Positions 1 through 8,436 of a DNA stretch of 56,894 nt are shown here, one piece after another. The stretch is from Enterococcus rivorum. GTDB taxonomy: Bacteria > Bacillota > Bacilli > Lactobacillales > Enterococcaceae. The number at the start of each line of letters is the position of its first letter. Positions within the stretch are counted from its first letter, which is position 1. Position numbers and translations under genes: made by a program. The stretch is taken from contig NZ_MIEK01000017.1 of NCBI RefSeq assembly GCF_001742285.1, forward strand, positions 1 to 56,894. Direction: 5' to 3'. A model generated the notes under the pieces. The model was not told where the DNA came from and searched no databases. It saw only the letters and a program-made list of their open reading frames with translations.

Positions 1-67
1 CTTCTGTCATCTCTAGTATGACAGGAAAAAGCCTGCAGGTCGATCACTTTATTTTCATTCTGTTTGG

Positions 68-108
68 TGAGGGCGTTAGCCCTCATGGGTGTTTGTCCCA
101 CTCTCTTT
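68..108 (-). repeat. Intergenic stem-loop plus AAAGAGAGTGGGACAA motif
   Basis: On the minus strand this holds the 16-mer AAAGAGAGTGGGACAA (plus-strand 93-108), then a short hairpin with arms TGAGGGC (68-74) and GCCCTCA (79-85). The identical 16-mer recurs in plus orientation at 56797-56812, and a related 15-mer starts the palindrome at 18039. It sits just after the phoR stop codon. No clear T-tract follows, so I do not call it a terminator. It looks like a copy of a small intergenic repeat. Confidence 0.45.
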
Positions 109-115
109 CTTTTAG

Positions 116-1891
116 CTAGTTAATTTTTTCAATTGGAAGATAAACTGTAAAGGTAGAGCCTAAGCCAAGATGGCTATCTAATGTGATATGTCCGCCTAAA
201 AGTTCTGTGTAATTTTGGACAATAGAAAGACCTAAACCAGTACCACCTGAATGACGACTTCGAGCTTTATCTACTCGATAGAAACGCTCAAAAATTCGTT
301 CTTGATCCTTTTGTGAAATTCCTAAACCATTATCTTGAACACTGAAAGTAAATTCTTTTTCAAGGGCAAAATGAATGGTTATTTCTCCACCATTTGGAGC
401 ATATTGAATCGCATTTTCAATTAAATTTTTAATAATAGGATAAAACAATTCGTATTTCGTTAAATAGGTAATTTGCTCATTCCCAGTAACGGCAAGAGAT
501 AACTGCTTTTCTTTGATAATTTTACTGTAAGAATGAAGCAACTCTTGTACAAACGGATAGACCTTAATTTGCTGGAAATCATAGGAAATATTTTTTCCAT
601 CATGGGATAGTTGTAATATTTCTTGGATTAATTGTTGCAATCGAATCGCATCTTTTTGCATGATTTCAAGAAATTGTTTTAAAGTATCGGGATCATCTTT
701 GGCACCATCTAATAAGGTTTCCGTAAAACCTAGCAGAGAGGTGACAGGTGTTTTTAACTCATGAGAGACATTACTGACGAAATCTTTTTGCATCGCTTCT
801 AATTGTCTGACTCTGGTTAAATCATAGGCGATTCCTAGCACTTGATAGTGATTGCCATCGTCTTCAATAAAACGTAGGCTAGTATCTAAAACAGTCTCAT
901 TTGGAAGACTAGAGATTCTTATTTCTTTATGAATAACATTTTTCTCAGCCATTACTTGGTGAATCAAATGAATTAACTGCGGTTCTTTAATCATTTCTAA
1001 ATAATTTCTTGACTCGCTTGTAGCTCTGTCTGGGATGCCTAAGATAGTTAACATTTTTGGGTTAATTAGTTCAACATTTCCATTCACATCTATAATAAAT
1101 ACACCAATCATTAGTTCATCTAGAAGCGCATGGAATTGTTCCTCCGTTGAGGTGTAGGCTAGATAAGTTTGGCTCACTTGTTGACTTAATAAGTTAACGG
1201 TTTGATATAGTTCATTCCACTCAGGAGAGTTTTGAATAATAGATTTATTTTCATCTGGATGCTGTAGTATTTTTTTTAGGACAGGCAAAACAGTAATTAA
1301 AGGTTCGTTCTTTTGTCGTAATAGTAAAAAGACAAAAATAGTAATAATTAAAAAGAGTAGGCCAAAAGTGAAAATAATATAACGTCGAAACGACTGAATA
1401 CTTTGTGAAAATTGTGACGCTTCTTCAGCAATTCTAAGAATCCCTATTAATTGTTTATCTTTTTTTACTGGGATAGCTAAATACAAGAGCTCTCTATTTA
1501 ATGTGCTACTTTTGCGGATTGCTGAGCCGAAACCAGCTCCAGATAGAATGGCTTTGACTTCTGGACGATTTTGACGAGATTCTGAGATTAATTGACCACT
1601 AGAACTATCATAAAAAATAGTTCCATTGGCATCCATCAAGGTTAAACGCTCATTTTCATCTTTAACATAATACTGAACAAATTCTTGTTCTTTTGCGTTA
1701 AGTGATTTATCTAAAAACGCTTGGTCAGAGATTTGTTCAGTCACCAGTGTACTTTTCTTCTGTAAGTAATTTTCTTGCTGCTGCATGAGTTCCTTTTTAA
1801 AGAAATAATTAGTTAAAAAAATACTACCTAAAAATAAGGCAATCATAATCAAGAAAGCTAGAAAATATTCAAAGCGTTGCCGTTGTTTCAT
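116..1891 (-). CDS. phoR: PhoR-like sensor histidine kinase
   Basis: Membrane histidine kinase of 591 aa that would phosphorylate the PhoP-type regulator encoded just upstream; PhoPR classically senses phosphate limitation. There is a transmembrane helix at about residues 11-31, an extracytoplasmic sensor region to about 170, a second helix at about 171-193, a PAS-like region around 250-360, a HisKA box with VSHELKTP (phosphoacceptor His), and a HATPase domain with N-box LIENAIQYAP, DNGLGIS and GGTGLGLSIV. The region after the second helix resembles a degenerate HAMP linker. Its ATG overlaps the phoP stop by four bases (ATGA), so the pair is translationally coupled. The specific PhoR assignment rests on architecture and partner. 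Confidence 0.85.
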   Translation of the reverse strand: MKQRQRFEYFLAFLIMIALFLGSIFLTNYFFKKELMQQQENYLQKKSTLVTEQISDQAFLDKSLNAKEQEFVQYYVKDENERLTLMDANGTIFYDSSSGQLISESRQNRPEVKAILSGAGFGSAIRKSSTLNRELLYLAIPVKKDKQLIGILRIAEEASQFSQSIQSFRRYIIFTFGLLFLIITIFVFLLLRQKNEPLITVLPVLKKILQHPDENKSIIQNSPEWNELYQTVNLLSQQVSQTYLAYTSTEEQFHALLDELMIGVFIIDVNGNVELINPKMLTILGIPDRATSESRNYLEMIKEPQLIHLIHQVMAEKNVIHKEIRISSLPNETVLDTSLRFIEDDGNHYQVLGIAYDLTRVRQLEAMQKDFVSNVSHELKTPVTSLLGFTETLLDGAKDDPDTLKQFLEIMQKDAIRLQQLIQEILQLSHDGKNISYDFQQIKVYPFVQELLHSYSKIIKEKQLSLAVTGNEQITYLTKYELFYPIIKNLIENAIQYAPNGGEITIHFALEKEFTFSVQDNGLGISQKDQERIFERFYRVDKARSRHSGGTGLGLSIVQNYTELLGGHITLDSHLGLGSTFTVYLPIEKIN

Positions 1892-2598
1892 TTTGTTGGC
1901 TCCTGAAATTTATAGCCGAAACCTCTTACAGTCACAAGATATTTAGGTCTTTTAGGATCAAGTTCAATTTTATCTCTTAAATGACTCACATGGACGTCAA
2001 CAATGCGACTCTGTCCAGCAAAATCAAATTTCCAAATTCGATCAAGTAGAGTATCCCTATCGATTACTCGATCTTTTCTTTTCATAAAATAAACGAGAAG
2101 TTCAAATTCTTTCGGTGTTAAGTCAATTTTTCTTCTACGTACAGAAACCTCATAATTTTGTTCATCTACAACAATATCTCCTAAAATCAGAGGTTCTTTC
2201 GTAGGTTCTATTGCTTCGGATTTAGTGGAATGAGTAGCGGAACGCCGAAAAATAGCCTTCATACGAGCAATCACTTCTCTAGGACTGAAAGGTTTGGTCA
2301 AATAGTCATCTGCACCAATCTCCAAGCCAATAATTTTGTCTACTTGGTCATCTTTAGCGGTTAAAATTAATATAGGCGTGTCAATTTTTTCTCTACGTAA
2401 GGACTTAGTGATCTCCAAGCCATCCATTTTAGGCAACATAAGATCCAAAATAATGAAATCAAATTGATTGCTTAAAGCCAATTCATATCCAATTTCTCCA
2501 TCTTCAGCAGTTGTCACTTGATAGCCATCTTTTTCTAAGTTAAAGGTTAGTAAGGTTAAAATAGAAGGTTCGTCGTCAACGACTAAAACTTTTTTCAT
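1888..2598 (-). CDS. phoP: PhoP-like OmpR-family response regulator
   Basis: DNA-binding response regulator of 236 aa, partner of the downstream kinase. The N-terminal receiver domain has the acidic pocket VVDDE, the phosphoacceptor Asp in ILDLMLP, and the switch Lys in LTKPF. The C-terminal winged-helix domain is of the OmpR/PhoB type (LTPKEFELL, VDVHVSHLRDKI). I chose the ATG at 2598 because AGAGGAG lies about 8 bases upstream and the protein then begins MKKVLVVDDE; an upstream in-frame ATG at 2676 would add 26 unrelated residues and has no good ribosome binding site. A TGcTAAAAT extended -10 lies on the minus strand upstream. Phosphate-regulon control is an inference from family. Confidence 0.87.
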   Translation of the reverse strand: MKKVLVVDDEPSILTLLTFNLEKDGYQVTTAEDGEIGYELALSNQFDFIILDLMLPKMDGLEITKSLRREKIDTPILILTAKDDQVDKIIGLEIGADDYLTKPFSPREVIARMKAIFRRSATHSTKSEAIEPTKEPLILGDIVVDEQNYEVSVRRRKIDLTPKEFELLVYFMKRKDRVIDRDTLLDRIWKFDFAGQSRIVDVHVSHLRDKIELDPKRPKYLVTVRGFGYKFQEPTK

Positions 2599-2805
2599 TT
2601 TTATGCTCCTCTGCAGGTAAAAGTGATTATTTTTTAACGAGAAATATATGTCACTTAATGGTTCCAATAGGTCCAATTTAAAATGGACTCACCACTATGT
2701 AAGATTATTTTAGCATAATTTGAGACTCTTATCGAAAGTTTTATAGAATATTTCTTAGCTATTTTCATAAAGCAAGACATGGTATAATAAAGAACGTGGA
2801 AATGT

Positions 2806-3176
2806 GTGATTGAAGGAACTGGAATTAGTACTTGTTTAGCTGATATTTGGTTTTGTTGTGATGGGAATTTACAAGATATTTTGGCTTAAAAAGACACATA
2901 AAAAAGCGAGCGATTGCGATTTGTCCAGAAGTGTTAGGTCAACGGATAATTCCTCGAGAACCTCTTGAAATAGTGCCTACTAAAGCTGGAGAAAATGTGA
3001 CACAGCCATTAAATAGGGTACTATTGTAGCTTATGAAAAATTGAACGAAAATAATATTTAATAAGTAGTTATGAGAGCAAACAGTCCATATTGGGGAAAA
3101 TACGATTCTTTTCAGGAACTAGAAAAAAGGACTAGGCGTTGCAACAGCTTATTTTGAAATGAAAGGAATAACTGTC
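2806..3176 (+). pseudogene. Decayed DUF523 gene
   Basis: Translation in shifting frames recovers DUF523-like blocks in the right order. They are GISTCLAD...CCDG (frame starting 2806), AIAICPEVLGQ...PREPLEIV...GENVT (frame of 2907, stopped by TAG at 3027), VAYEKLNENNI (frame of 3017, stopped by TAA TAA near 3059), MRANSPYWGKYDSF (3071), and GLGVATAYFEMKGI (frame of 3129). DUF523 proteins usually show SACL, CPEVLGG, PR.P.E, SPSCG and GDGVTA motifs in that order. At least three frameshifts and several stops are needed, and the SPSCG Cys is Trp here. A TATAAT lies at 2783-2788. The last block runs in frame, without a stop, into the Nudix gene that follows. Confidence 0.7.
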
Positions 3177-3821
3177 ATGTCAGAAAAAGAGATGATTACT
3201 ATTTTTAATTCTGAGTATGAATTAATAGGAACTGCGTCAAGAGAAGAAGCCCACAAGAAAGGGCTTTGGCATGAAACATTTCATTGTTGGATGTATGATA
3301 TAAATGATGACGAGGTATTTCTCTATTTTCAACAAAGGTCAGCGAAGAAAAAAGATTTTCCTAACCAACTAGATATTACTGCTGCAGGACATTTACTTGC
3401 TGGTGAGACTGTATTTGATGGGTTTCGAGAAGTAACTGAGGAACTTGGTCTTGAAATTTCACCTAATTCAGCGGATTGCTTAGGTGTGTTTCCTGTACAA
3501 ATTCATTTAGAAGATTTTTATGACAATGAGTTTACCAATGTCTTCATTGTGAAGAAAAAATTAGAATTAGGTACTTTTGTGCTACAAGAGGAAGAAGTTT
3601 CAGCTGTTTATGCTATTCCTTTGAAAAAGTTAAAAGAGTTATTTTCAGACACAAGGAAAGAATTAGCTATATAGGGAATTTTTCAGGAAAATGAAAAGCA
3701 AATTAAAAAGCATCGAACGATTGTTTTGCAGGATATTTGCGCACATTCCCATTCTTATTATACTAATTTATTTGACTCTCTGGAAAAAATACTTGAAAAT
3801 CGGGTCAGAAGTATTGACTAA
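3177..3821 (+). pseudogene. Nudix hydrolase gene with premature TAG stop
   Basis: The ATG at 3177 (AAAGGA nine bases upstream) opens a 165-aa Nudix protein of the isopentenyl-diphosphate-isomerase-like subgroup. GHLLAGE...REVTEELG is a Nudix box with six rather than seven residues between the first Glu and RE. The frame is stopped by TAG at 3672-3674. The same frame continues through 48 sense codons to TAA at 3819 and encodes KKHRTIV...HSHSYYTNLFDSLEKIL, which looks like the normal C-terminal helix of these about 205-215 aa enzymes. I therefore read it as a nonsense-truncated gene, although the catalytic box is intact and a short product may be made. A 63-aa frame starting at 3691 is a shadow of this tail. 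Confidence 0.6.
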
Positions 3822-3872
3822 TGCTATTGAAATCGGTAACCTAAAAGGGATTGAAGATAGGAGTAAGACACG

Positions 3873-4211
3873 ATGGAATTAGAGAAAACGAATCGAATGA
3901 ATGCCTTGTTCGAGTTTTATTCTACTTTGTTGACTGAAAAGCAAATGAATTATATGGAATTGTATTATGCAGATGACTATTCATTAGGAGAAATTGCAGA
4001 AGAATATTCTATTAGTCGACAAGCGGTTTATGATAATATCAAACGAACAGAAAAAATACTTGAAGAGTATGAAAAAAAATTACATTTGTTCTCTGACTAC
4101 ATTGTTCGTGGAGAACTATTAGAAAAATTGCGAACTTATACGGAAGAAACCTATCCGAAAGACAACACTATCACAACGTATATTGAAAAAATTCAAGAAA
4201 TAGAGGAATGA
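3873..4211 (+). CDS. ylxM: YlxM family DNA-binding protein (UPF0122)
   Basis: Small helix-turn-helix protein of 112 aa, nearly always encoded directly upstream of ffh in Firmicutes, as here (four bases before the ffh start). The sigma-70 region-4-like HTH is visible in [27 protein letters not shown] followed by [15 protein letters not shown], shown here as two adjacent segments. The C-terminal half is a Glu/Lys-rich helix. In streptococci YlxM modulates signal recognition particle activity; that role is taken from the family. The gene starts with ATG after GATAGGAGT and forms an operon with ffh. Confidence 0.9.
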   Translation: MELEKTNRMNALFEFYSTLLTEKQMNYMELYYADDYSLGEIAEEYSISRQAVYDNIKRTEKILEEYEKKLHLFSDYIVRGELLEKLRTYTEETYPKDNTITTYIEKIQEIEE

Positions 4212-4215
4212 TAAA

Positions 4216-5634
4216 ATGGCATTTGAAAGTTTAACAGATCGCTTACAACAGGCAATGAGTAAATTACGTCGCAAAGGTAAAGTATCTGAAGCTGATGTAA
4301 AAGAGATGATGAGAGAAATACGCTTAGCGCTACTAGAAGCCGATGTAAACTTACAAGTAGTGAAAGATTTTACTAAGCGAGTACGAGAAAGAGCGGTTGG
4401 TGTCGAAGTCTTAGAAAGCCTTTCGCCAGCACAACAAATTGTAAAAATTGTAGATGAAGAACTGACGGCTACTTTAGGTTCTGAAACAGTGGAGTTGAAT
4501 AAATCCGAAAAAATTCCGACTGTTATCATGATGGCCGGACTACAAGGGGCCGGTAAAACGACCTTTGCAGGAAAACTAGCAAAACACTTAATTAAAAATG
4601 AAAAAGCTCGTCCTTTAATGATTGCAGGAGACGTTTACCGTCCAGCTGCGATTGACCAATTGAAAGTACTAGGACAGCAATTAGATGTGCCTGTGTTTGA
4701 TATGGGGACAGATACTAATCCAGTAGAGATTGTTCGCCAAGGGATGGCATTAGCAAAAGAGCAAAGAAATGACTATGTTTTAATTGATACGGCTGGTCGT
4801 TTACATGTTGATGAAGCATTGATGGCAGAATTATCTCAAATTAAAGAATTGGCTCAGCCAGATGAAATTTTGCTAGTTGTGGATGCTATGACTGGACAAG
4901 ATGCAGTCAATGTTGCCGAAAGTTTCAACCAACAATTAGGGATTACTGGGGTTGTGATTACTAAATTGGATGGCGATACTCGTGGTGGAGCCGCGCTGTC
5001 AATTCGTGCTGTAACAGGGGCACCAATCAAATTTATCGGTTCAGGTGAAAAGCTAACTGATTTAGAAATATTCCATCCGGATCGTATGTCTAGCCGTATT
5101 TTAGGTATGGGTGACATGTTAACATTAATTGAAAAAGCGCAACAAGATTACGATGAGAAGAAAGCGGAAGAACTAGCTCAAAAAATGAAAGAAAATAGCT
5201 TTGATTTCAATGATTTTATTGAACAGCTAGATCAAGTAATGGGAATGGGTCCAATTGAAGACCTTTTGAAAATGATTCCTGGAATGAGCAATATGCCTGG
5301 AATTGAGAATGTAAAAGTAGATCCGAAAGAAGTCGAAAGAAAACGCGCAATGATTTTCTCTATGACACCTGCTGAAAGAGAAAATCCAGATTTGTTAAAT
5401 CCAAGTCGTCGTCGTCGAATTGCCGCAGGGTCTGGTAATAGTGTCGTAGAAGTTAACCGAATGATTAAACAGTTCAAGGAATCTAAAAAAATGATGCAAC
5501 AAATGTCTAAAGGAAATATGGATATTCCAGGAATGGATCAAATGCTAGGTGGCGGAATCAAAGGGAAATTAGGGAAGATGGCCATGAATCGTATGGTTAA
5601 GAAAAACAAGAAGAAGAAAAAGAAGAAAAAATAA
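4216..5634 (+). CDS. ffh: Signal recognition particle protein Ffh (SRP54)
   Basis: GTPase subunit of the bacterial SRP, 472 aa. It binds 4.5S/scRNA and signal sequences on ribosomes and docks on FtsY at the membrane. The N-terminal four-helix N domain (about 1-90) is followed by the G domain with P-loop GLQGAGKTT, DTAGR, and TKLDGDTRGGA. The Met-rich M domain from about residue 300 includes the RNA-binding region SRRRRIAAGSG and repeated MxxM helices. The C-terminus ends in a run of ten or more lysines interrupted by one Asn, an extreme version of the usual basic tail. It ends in front of a strong terminator. Confidence 0.97.
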   Translation: MAFESLTDRLQQAMSKLRRKGKVSEADVKEMMREIRLALLEADVNLQVVKDFTKRVRERAVGVEVLESLSPAQQIVKIVDEELTATLGSETVELNKSEKIPTVIMMAGLQGAGKTTFAGKLAKHLIKNEKARPLMIAGDVYRPAAIDQLKVLGQQLDVPVFDMGTDTNPVEIVRQGMALAKEQRNDYVLIDTAGRLHVDEALMAELSQIKELAQPDEILLVVDAMTGQDAVNVAESFNQQLGITGVVITKLDGDTRGGAALSIRAVTGAPIKFIGSGEKLTDLEIFHPDRMSSRILGMGDMLTLIEKAQQDYDEKKAEELAQKMKENSFDFNDFIEQLDQVMGMGPIEDLLKMIPGMSNMPGIENVKVDPKEVERKRAMIFSMTPAERENPDLLNPSRRRRIAAGSGNSVVEVNRMIKQFKESKKMMQQMSKGNMDIPGMDQMLGGGIKGKLGKMAMNRMVKKNKKKKKKKK

Positions 5635-5660
5635 TCGTTAAACAACTGTAAACATAATAA

Positions 5661-5707
5661 AAAGCACTTCTTGAGAGAACGAGTTTATCCCAGAAGTGCT
5701 TTTTTAT
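5661..5707 (+). terminator. Intrinsic terminator after ffh
   Basis: Arms AAAGCACTTCT (5661-5671) and AGAAGTGCTTT (5692-5702) form an 11-bp stem followed by a T-run. It closes the ylxM-ffh transcription unit. Confidence 0.85.
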
Positions 5708-5867
5708 TGATATAGAGTTGAAAAACGTGTTGAAATCAAAAATTTCCAGAAATTTTTTTGGAAATCTAGGGAAAAAACGAAACTAGCGTATGCTATGAGC
5801 AAGATTTATCGCAACATCTTACATAAGATTCTTGAAAATACTTGTTGTTGCAATTTTTAGATACACC

Positions 5868-7031
5868 CTAATATAATTTTTTGTTTTTTAAAATAAATTT
5901 CTTATAGAGAAAAGAATTTATCTGATTTCTGAAGATAATATAACTACCTATACAAGTAGAAATAATTCCATAAATAAGCAAAGTAGGTATAGCAGAAACT
6001 GATTTTTCTGATTCTAAAACATAACTAAACAGTCCGCCAGAGAAAGTAAAGGTAACAGTAGTATAGAATATAAATAACAGTAAGACAGGAATACGTAGGG
6101 CATCAAACAATAAATAGTTTCCATTTTTTTCTAAAGATAGCTTCGGATATAAAAATGCACTTACAAAAATAAGCAATAAGGTTACTCCGGACGTCATTGC
6201 GACATTTGACCAATTGACTTTATTTTGTCCCAGCTCGTAGAAGAAATCACTTTGATAAAATAGTGCAGCATCAGAATGATTTCCGATAAAATAGTTCCAG
6301 CCATTGACAAAACCAGCAATGAACCAGTTCATTGTGACTGTGAAGCCAAGAACAGTAAGAGGAGCCAAGACCAAATTTCCTGTGACTAATCCAATAAAGG
6401 AACCAGCAGAGTAGAAGAAGACTAAAGTAATCCAACTTCCAATAATTGAGCTGAGTAGCTCACCACTAGAAATATTGATAAAACGTTCTGGAATATTGGC
6501 TAGAATTATACCCGTCAATATAAATTTCCCTACTAAAATACTAAGTAAAAAAGGGACTGAAACTAGTAAATGTTTATACCAGTAAATTTTCTTTTTTGAA
6601 GTTCCTAAAGAGAATAAAAATGTATTGAAAGATGTTTTTAAATCAGCAAAAAATAATAAGAAACTTGTAGCGCTGACAAAAATCAACAGAGGAAAAAAGG
6701 CTTCTTTATAATAAAAACTGTTGTAAAGTTTTTTATTTGTATATCCGTCAGAAAAATTATTATAAAGAAAAAGATCTAAACTTTCCTTTTGATAAAGAAC
6801 TAACTTTTCATCAAAAGATAAACCTTGATATTTATCCTCATAAAAAAAATTGTCTTGATCTTTCTTTAGCATATTTACTTGATCCGGAGAATAAATACTT
6901 TCATTTGTTGCTTTCCAAGAACTAGCACCATTTATCCCGCTTAGGGTGTAGGTTCCTAGAATAACTACAATGGCCAAAACTAAAAATAAACCATATCTCT
7001 TTTTTAAAATAGTCATCAGTTGTTTATCCAT
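5868..7031 (-). CDS. ABC transporter permease (YtrC-like)
   Basis: Integral membrane protein of 387 aa with one N-terminal transmembrane segment (about residues 14-30), a roughly 75-residue extracytoplasmic stretch, then six or more hydrophobic segments, the pattern of ABC-2-type permeases. It is the last gene of a GntR-ATPase-permease operon and its ATG at 7031 overlaps the ATPase gene by 16 bases. The start follows AGGAG with seven-base spacing. In Bacillus the comparable ytr operon responds to cell-wall-active antibiotics; substrate here is unknown. Family assignment comes from topology and neighbours rather than a diagnostic motif. Confidence 0.7.
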   Translation of the reverse strand: MDKQLMTILKKRYGLFLVLAIVVILGTYTLSGINGASSWKATNESIYSPDQVNMLKKDQDNFFYEDKYQGLSFDEKLVLYQKESLDLFLYNNFSDGYTNKKLYNSFYYKEAFFPLLIFVSATSFLLFFADLKTSFNTFLFSLGTSKKKIYWYKHLLVSVPFLLSILVGKFILTGIILANIPERFINISSGELLSSIIGSWITLVFFYSAGSFIGLVTGNLVLAPLTVLGFTVTMNWFIAGFVNGWNYFIGNHSDAALFYQSDFFYELGQNKVNWSNVAMTSGVTLLLIFVSAFLYPKLSLEKNGNYLLFDALRIPVLLLFIFYTTVTFTFSGGLFSYVLESEKSVSAIPTLLIYGIISTCIGSYIIFRNQINSFLYKKFILKNKKLY

Positions 7032-7927
7032 CTTTGATCTCCTTGTATAAAATAGTCTGTGGTTTCCTTTGAGAGGTTTACTTCAAATAAGTCTTCTAGT
7101 GTCAAAGGTAACTCTTCAAATAAAATTGGCTGCAGTTGCTTGATTGATTCTTCTAAATCAGGCGTATAAGATTCAAAAATGGCTGTGACAACACGCCCTT
7201 GGAAGTGTAAAAGTTTGCTATTTTCTTTGACAAGAGTAGGAACTTTTTTTGTTGGGAAGACCATTTGAATTTTTCTAGCTTGTTCTCTCAAGTCCTCAAG
7301 ATGATAGTCATATTGAATACGATGCTCTTTCAATATTAGTGCACGATCAATAATACTTTCTAATTCATTTAAGTTGTGAGAGGAAATTACATAAGAACGG
7401 TTTTTTTCGGCAACATCATCCAGCAGAAGACCGATGACTTTTTTCTTAATGATAATATCTAGACCGTCAAATGGCTCATCTAGTAAGACAAAATCAGCAT
7501 TTGAACAAACTGCTAAAATCATTTTAAATAGACCTTGCATTCCTTTTGACATCGAACGATATTTATAACGAAGGTCTAGCCCATGTTCCGTTAATAAGGA
7601 AATAAACTTATTTTTATCAAATCCCAGATAAGCATTTTCATAAAATAATTGAATCGCCTTTAAAGAATAGCTTGAAAAAAAGTTGTATTGTTCATCAATA
7701 TAAAAAATATTTTGTTTCAAAAGAAGATGTTTTTGAATATCTAAGTCCTCAACAAAAATTTGGCCAGTATCCAATTCATAGTGGCTGGCAATTGTTCGAA
7801 ATAGTGTTGTTTTACCAGACCCATTACGCCCAATTAAGCCAGTAATTTCATGTTTATTAAAGGTAATTGATATACTTTCTAGAATAGAATGTTGTTCAAT
7901 TTTTTTGCTAACATTTTCTAATCGCAT
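7016..7927 (-). CDS. ABC transporter ATP-binding protein (YtrB-like)
   Basis: ATPase of 303 aa that would power the adjacent permease. Walker A is GRNGSGKTT, the signature segment is the divergent MSKGMQG, Walker B is VLLDEPFDGLD, and the switch His lies in ISSHNLNE. A C-terminal extension of about 90 residues follows the nucleotide-binding domain. The ATG at 7927 is preferred because GGGGG lies eight bases upstream and the protein begins MRLENVSKKI; an earlier in-frame ATG lies inside the GntR gene. The start overlaps the end of the regulator gene by ten bases, which implies translational coupling. Confidence 0.85.
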   Translation of the reverse strand: MRLENVSKKIEQHSILESISITFNKHEITGLIGRNGSGKTTLFRTIASHYELDTGQIFVEDLDIQKHLLLKQNIFYIDEQYNFFSSYSLKAIQLFYENAYLGFDKNKFISLLTEHGLDLRYKYRSMSKGMQGLFKMILAVCSNADFVLLDEPFDGLDIIIKKKVIGLLLDDVAEKNRSYVISSHNLNELESIIDRALILKEHRIQYDYHLEDLREQARKIQMVFPTKKVPTLVKENSKLLHFQGRVVTAIFESYTPDLEESIKQLQPILFEELPLTLEDLFEVNLSKETTDYFIQGDQRWINN

Positions 7928-8310
7928 CGTGATTCCCCCTTTAAATGATTGTAGATTTCTTCTAACCAAGCGTTCATTTCGGCTTTAGAGATAGTTAAGT
8001 AATTTGCCTCAATCACTAAATCATTCAGTTGTTTTTTTAATTTAAGAATTTGGCTCTCATTTCTAAGTTCTTGATCGATTGTTTTTATATATGTTCCTTT
8101 TCCTTTGACGGTAATAATGACATCTTGGGACTCCAATAGTTTGTATGCTTTACTGACAGTATTAGGATTCATCATTAATTGACGAGCCATTTCACGGACA
8201 GAAGGAAGTTGGTCGCCAGGTTTTAACAAGCCGCTGATTATTTCTTCTTTAATCCCTAGCATTAGCTGTTCGTAATATGGTTTGCTGCTTGTTTTATTAA
8301 TAAAGACCAT
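7918..8310 (-). CDS. GntR/YtrA-family transcriptional repressor
   Basis: Regulator of 130 aa, the typical YtrA-subfamily length: an N-terminal winged helix (PYYEQLMLGIKEEI, PSVREMARQLMMNPNTVSKA, VKGKGTYI) and only a short helical C-terminal tail rather than a large effector domain. It is first in the operon with the ABC genes and its promoter carries a perfect palindrome at 8344-8364, so autoregulation is likely. YtrA-type repressors commonly control the ABC genes they precede and are released under cell-envelope antibiotic stress; that part is family knowledge, not seen here. Confidence 0.88.
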   Translation of the reverse strand: MVFINKTSSKPYYEQLMLGIKEEIISGLLKPGDQLPSVREMARQLMMNPNTVSKAYKLLESQDVIITVKGKGTYIKTIDQELRNESQILKLKKQLNDLVIEANYLTISKAEMNAWLEEIYNHLKGESRCD

Positions 8311-8343
8311 AAAAAGAACTCCTTTCTTTTAAGTTTGTTTATG

Positions 8344-8378
8344 TGTACTAGTTTACATAGTACAGTTAAAACTGTCAA
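8344..8378 (-). promoter_or_regulatory. Promoter and palindromic operator of the GntR-ABC operon
   Basis: On the minus strand TTGACA (plus 8373-8378) is followed by a 17-base spacer and TAAACT (8350-8355). A perfect inverted repeat, TGTACTA-N7-TAGTACA (8344-8364), lies over the -10 and start region. Position and symmetry fit binding of the YtrA-type dimer encoded downstream. Confidence 0.7.
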
Positions 8379-8436
8379 TATTTTTTTGAGGGATTTATGT
8401 TAAACTAATGAAAAGAAGATATAGGGAGTGAGAAAG

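Noticed and set aside
1-30. Terminator at the window start (CTGTCAT-N7-ATGACAG)
   Set aside because: No T-run on either strand next to the stem, and the source gene is outside the window.
3691-3882. 63-aa plus-strand ORF with a hydrophobic stretch before ylxM
   Set aside because: The other frame of the same DNA encodes the natural C-terminal tail of the Nudix protein behind its TAG stop, so this ORF is a shadow.
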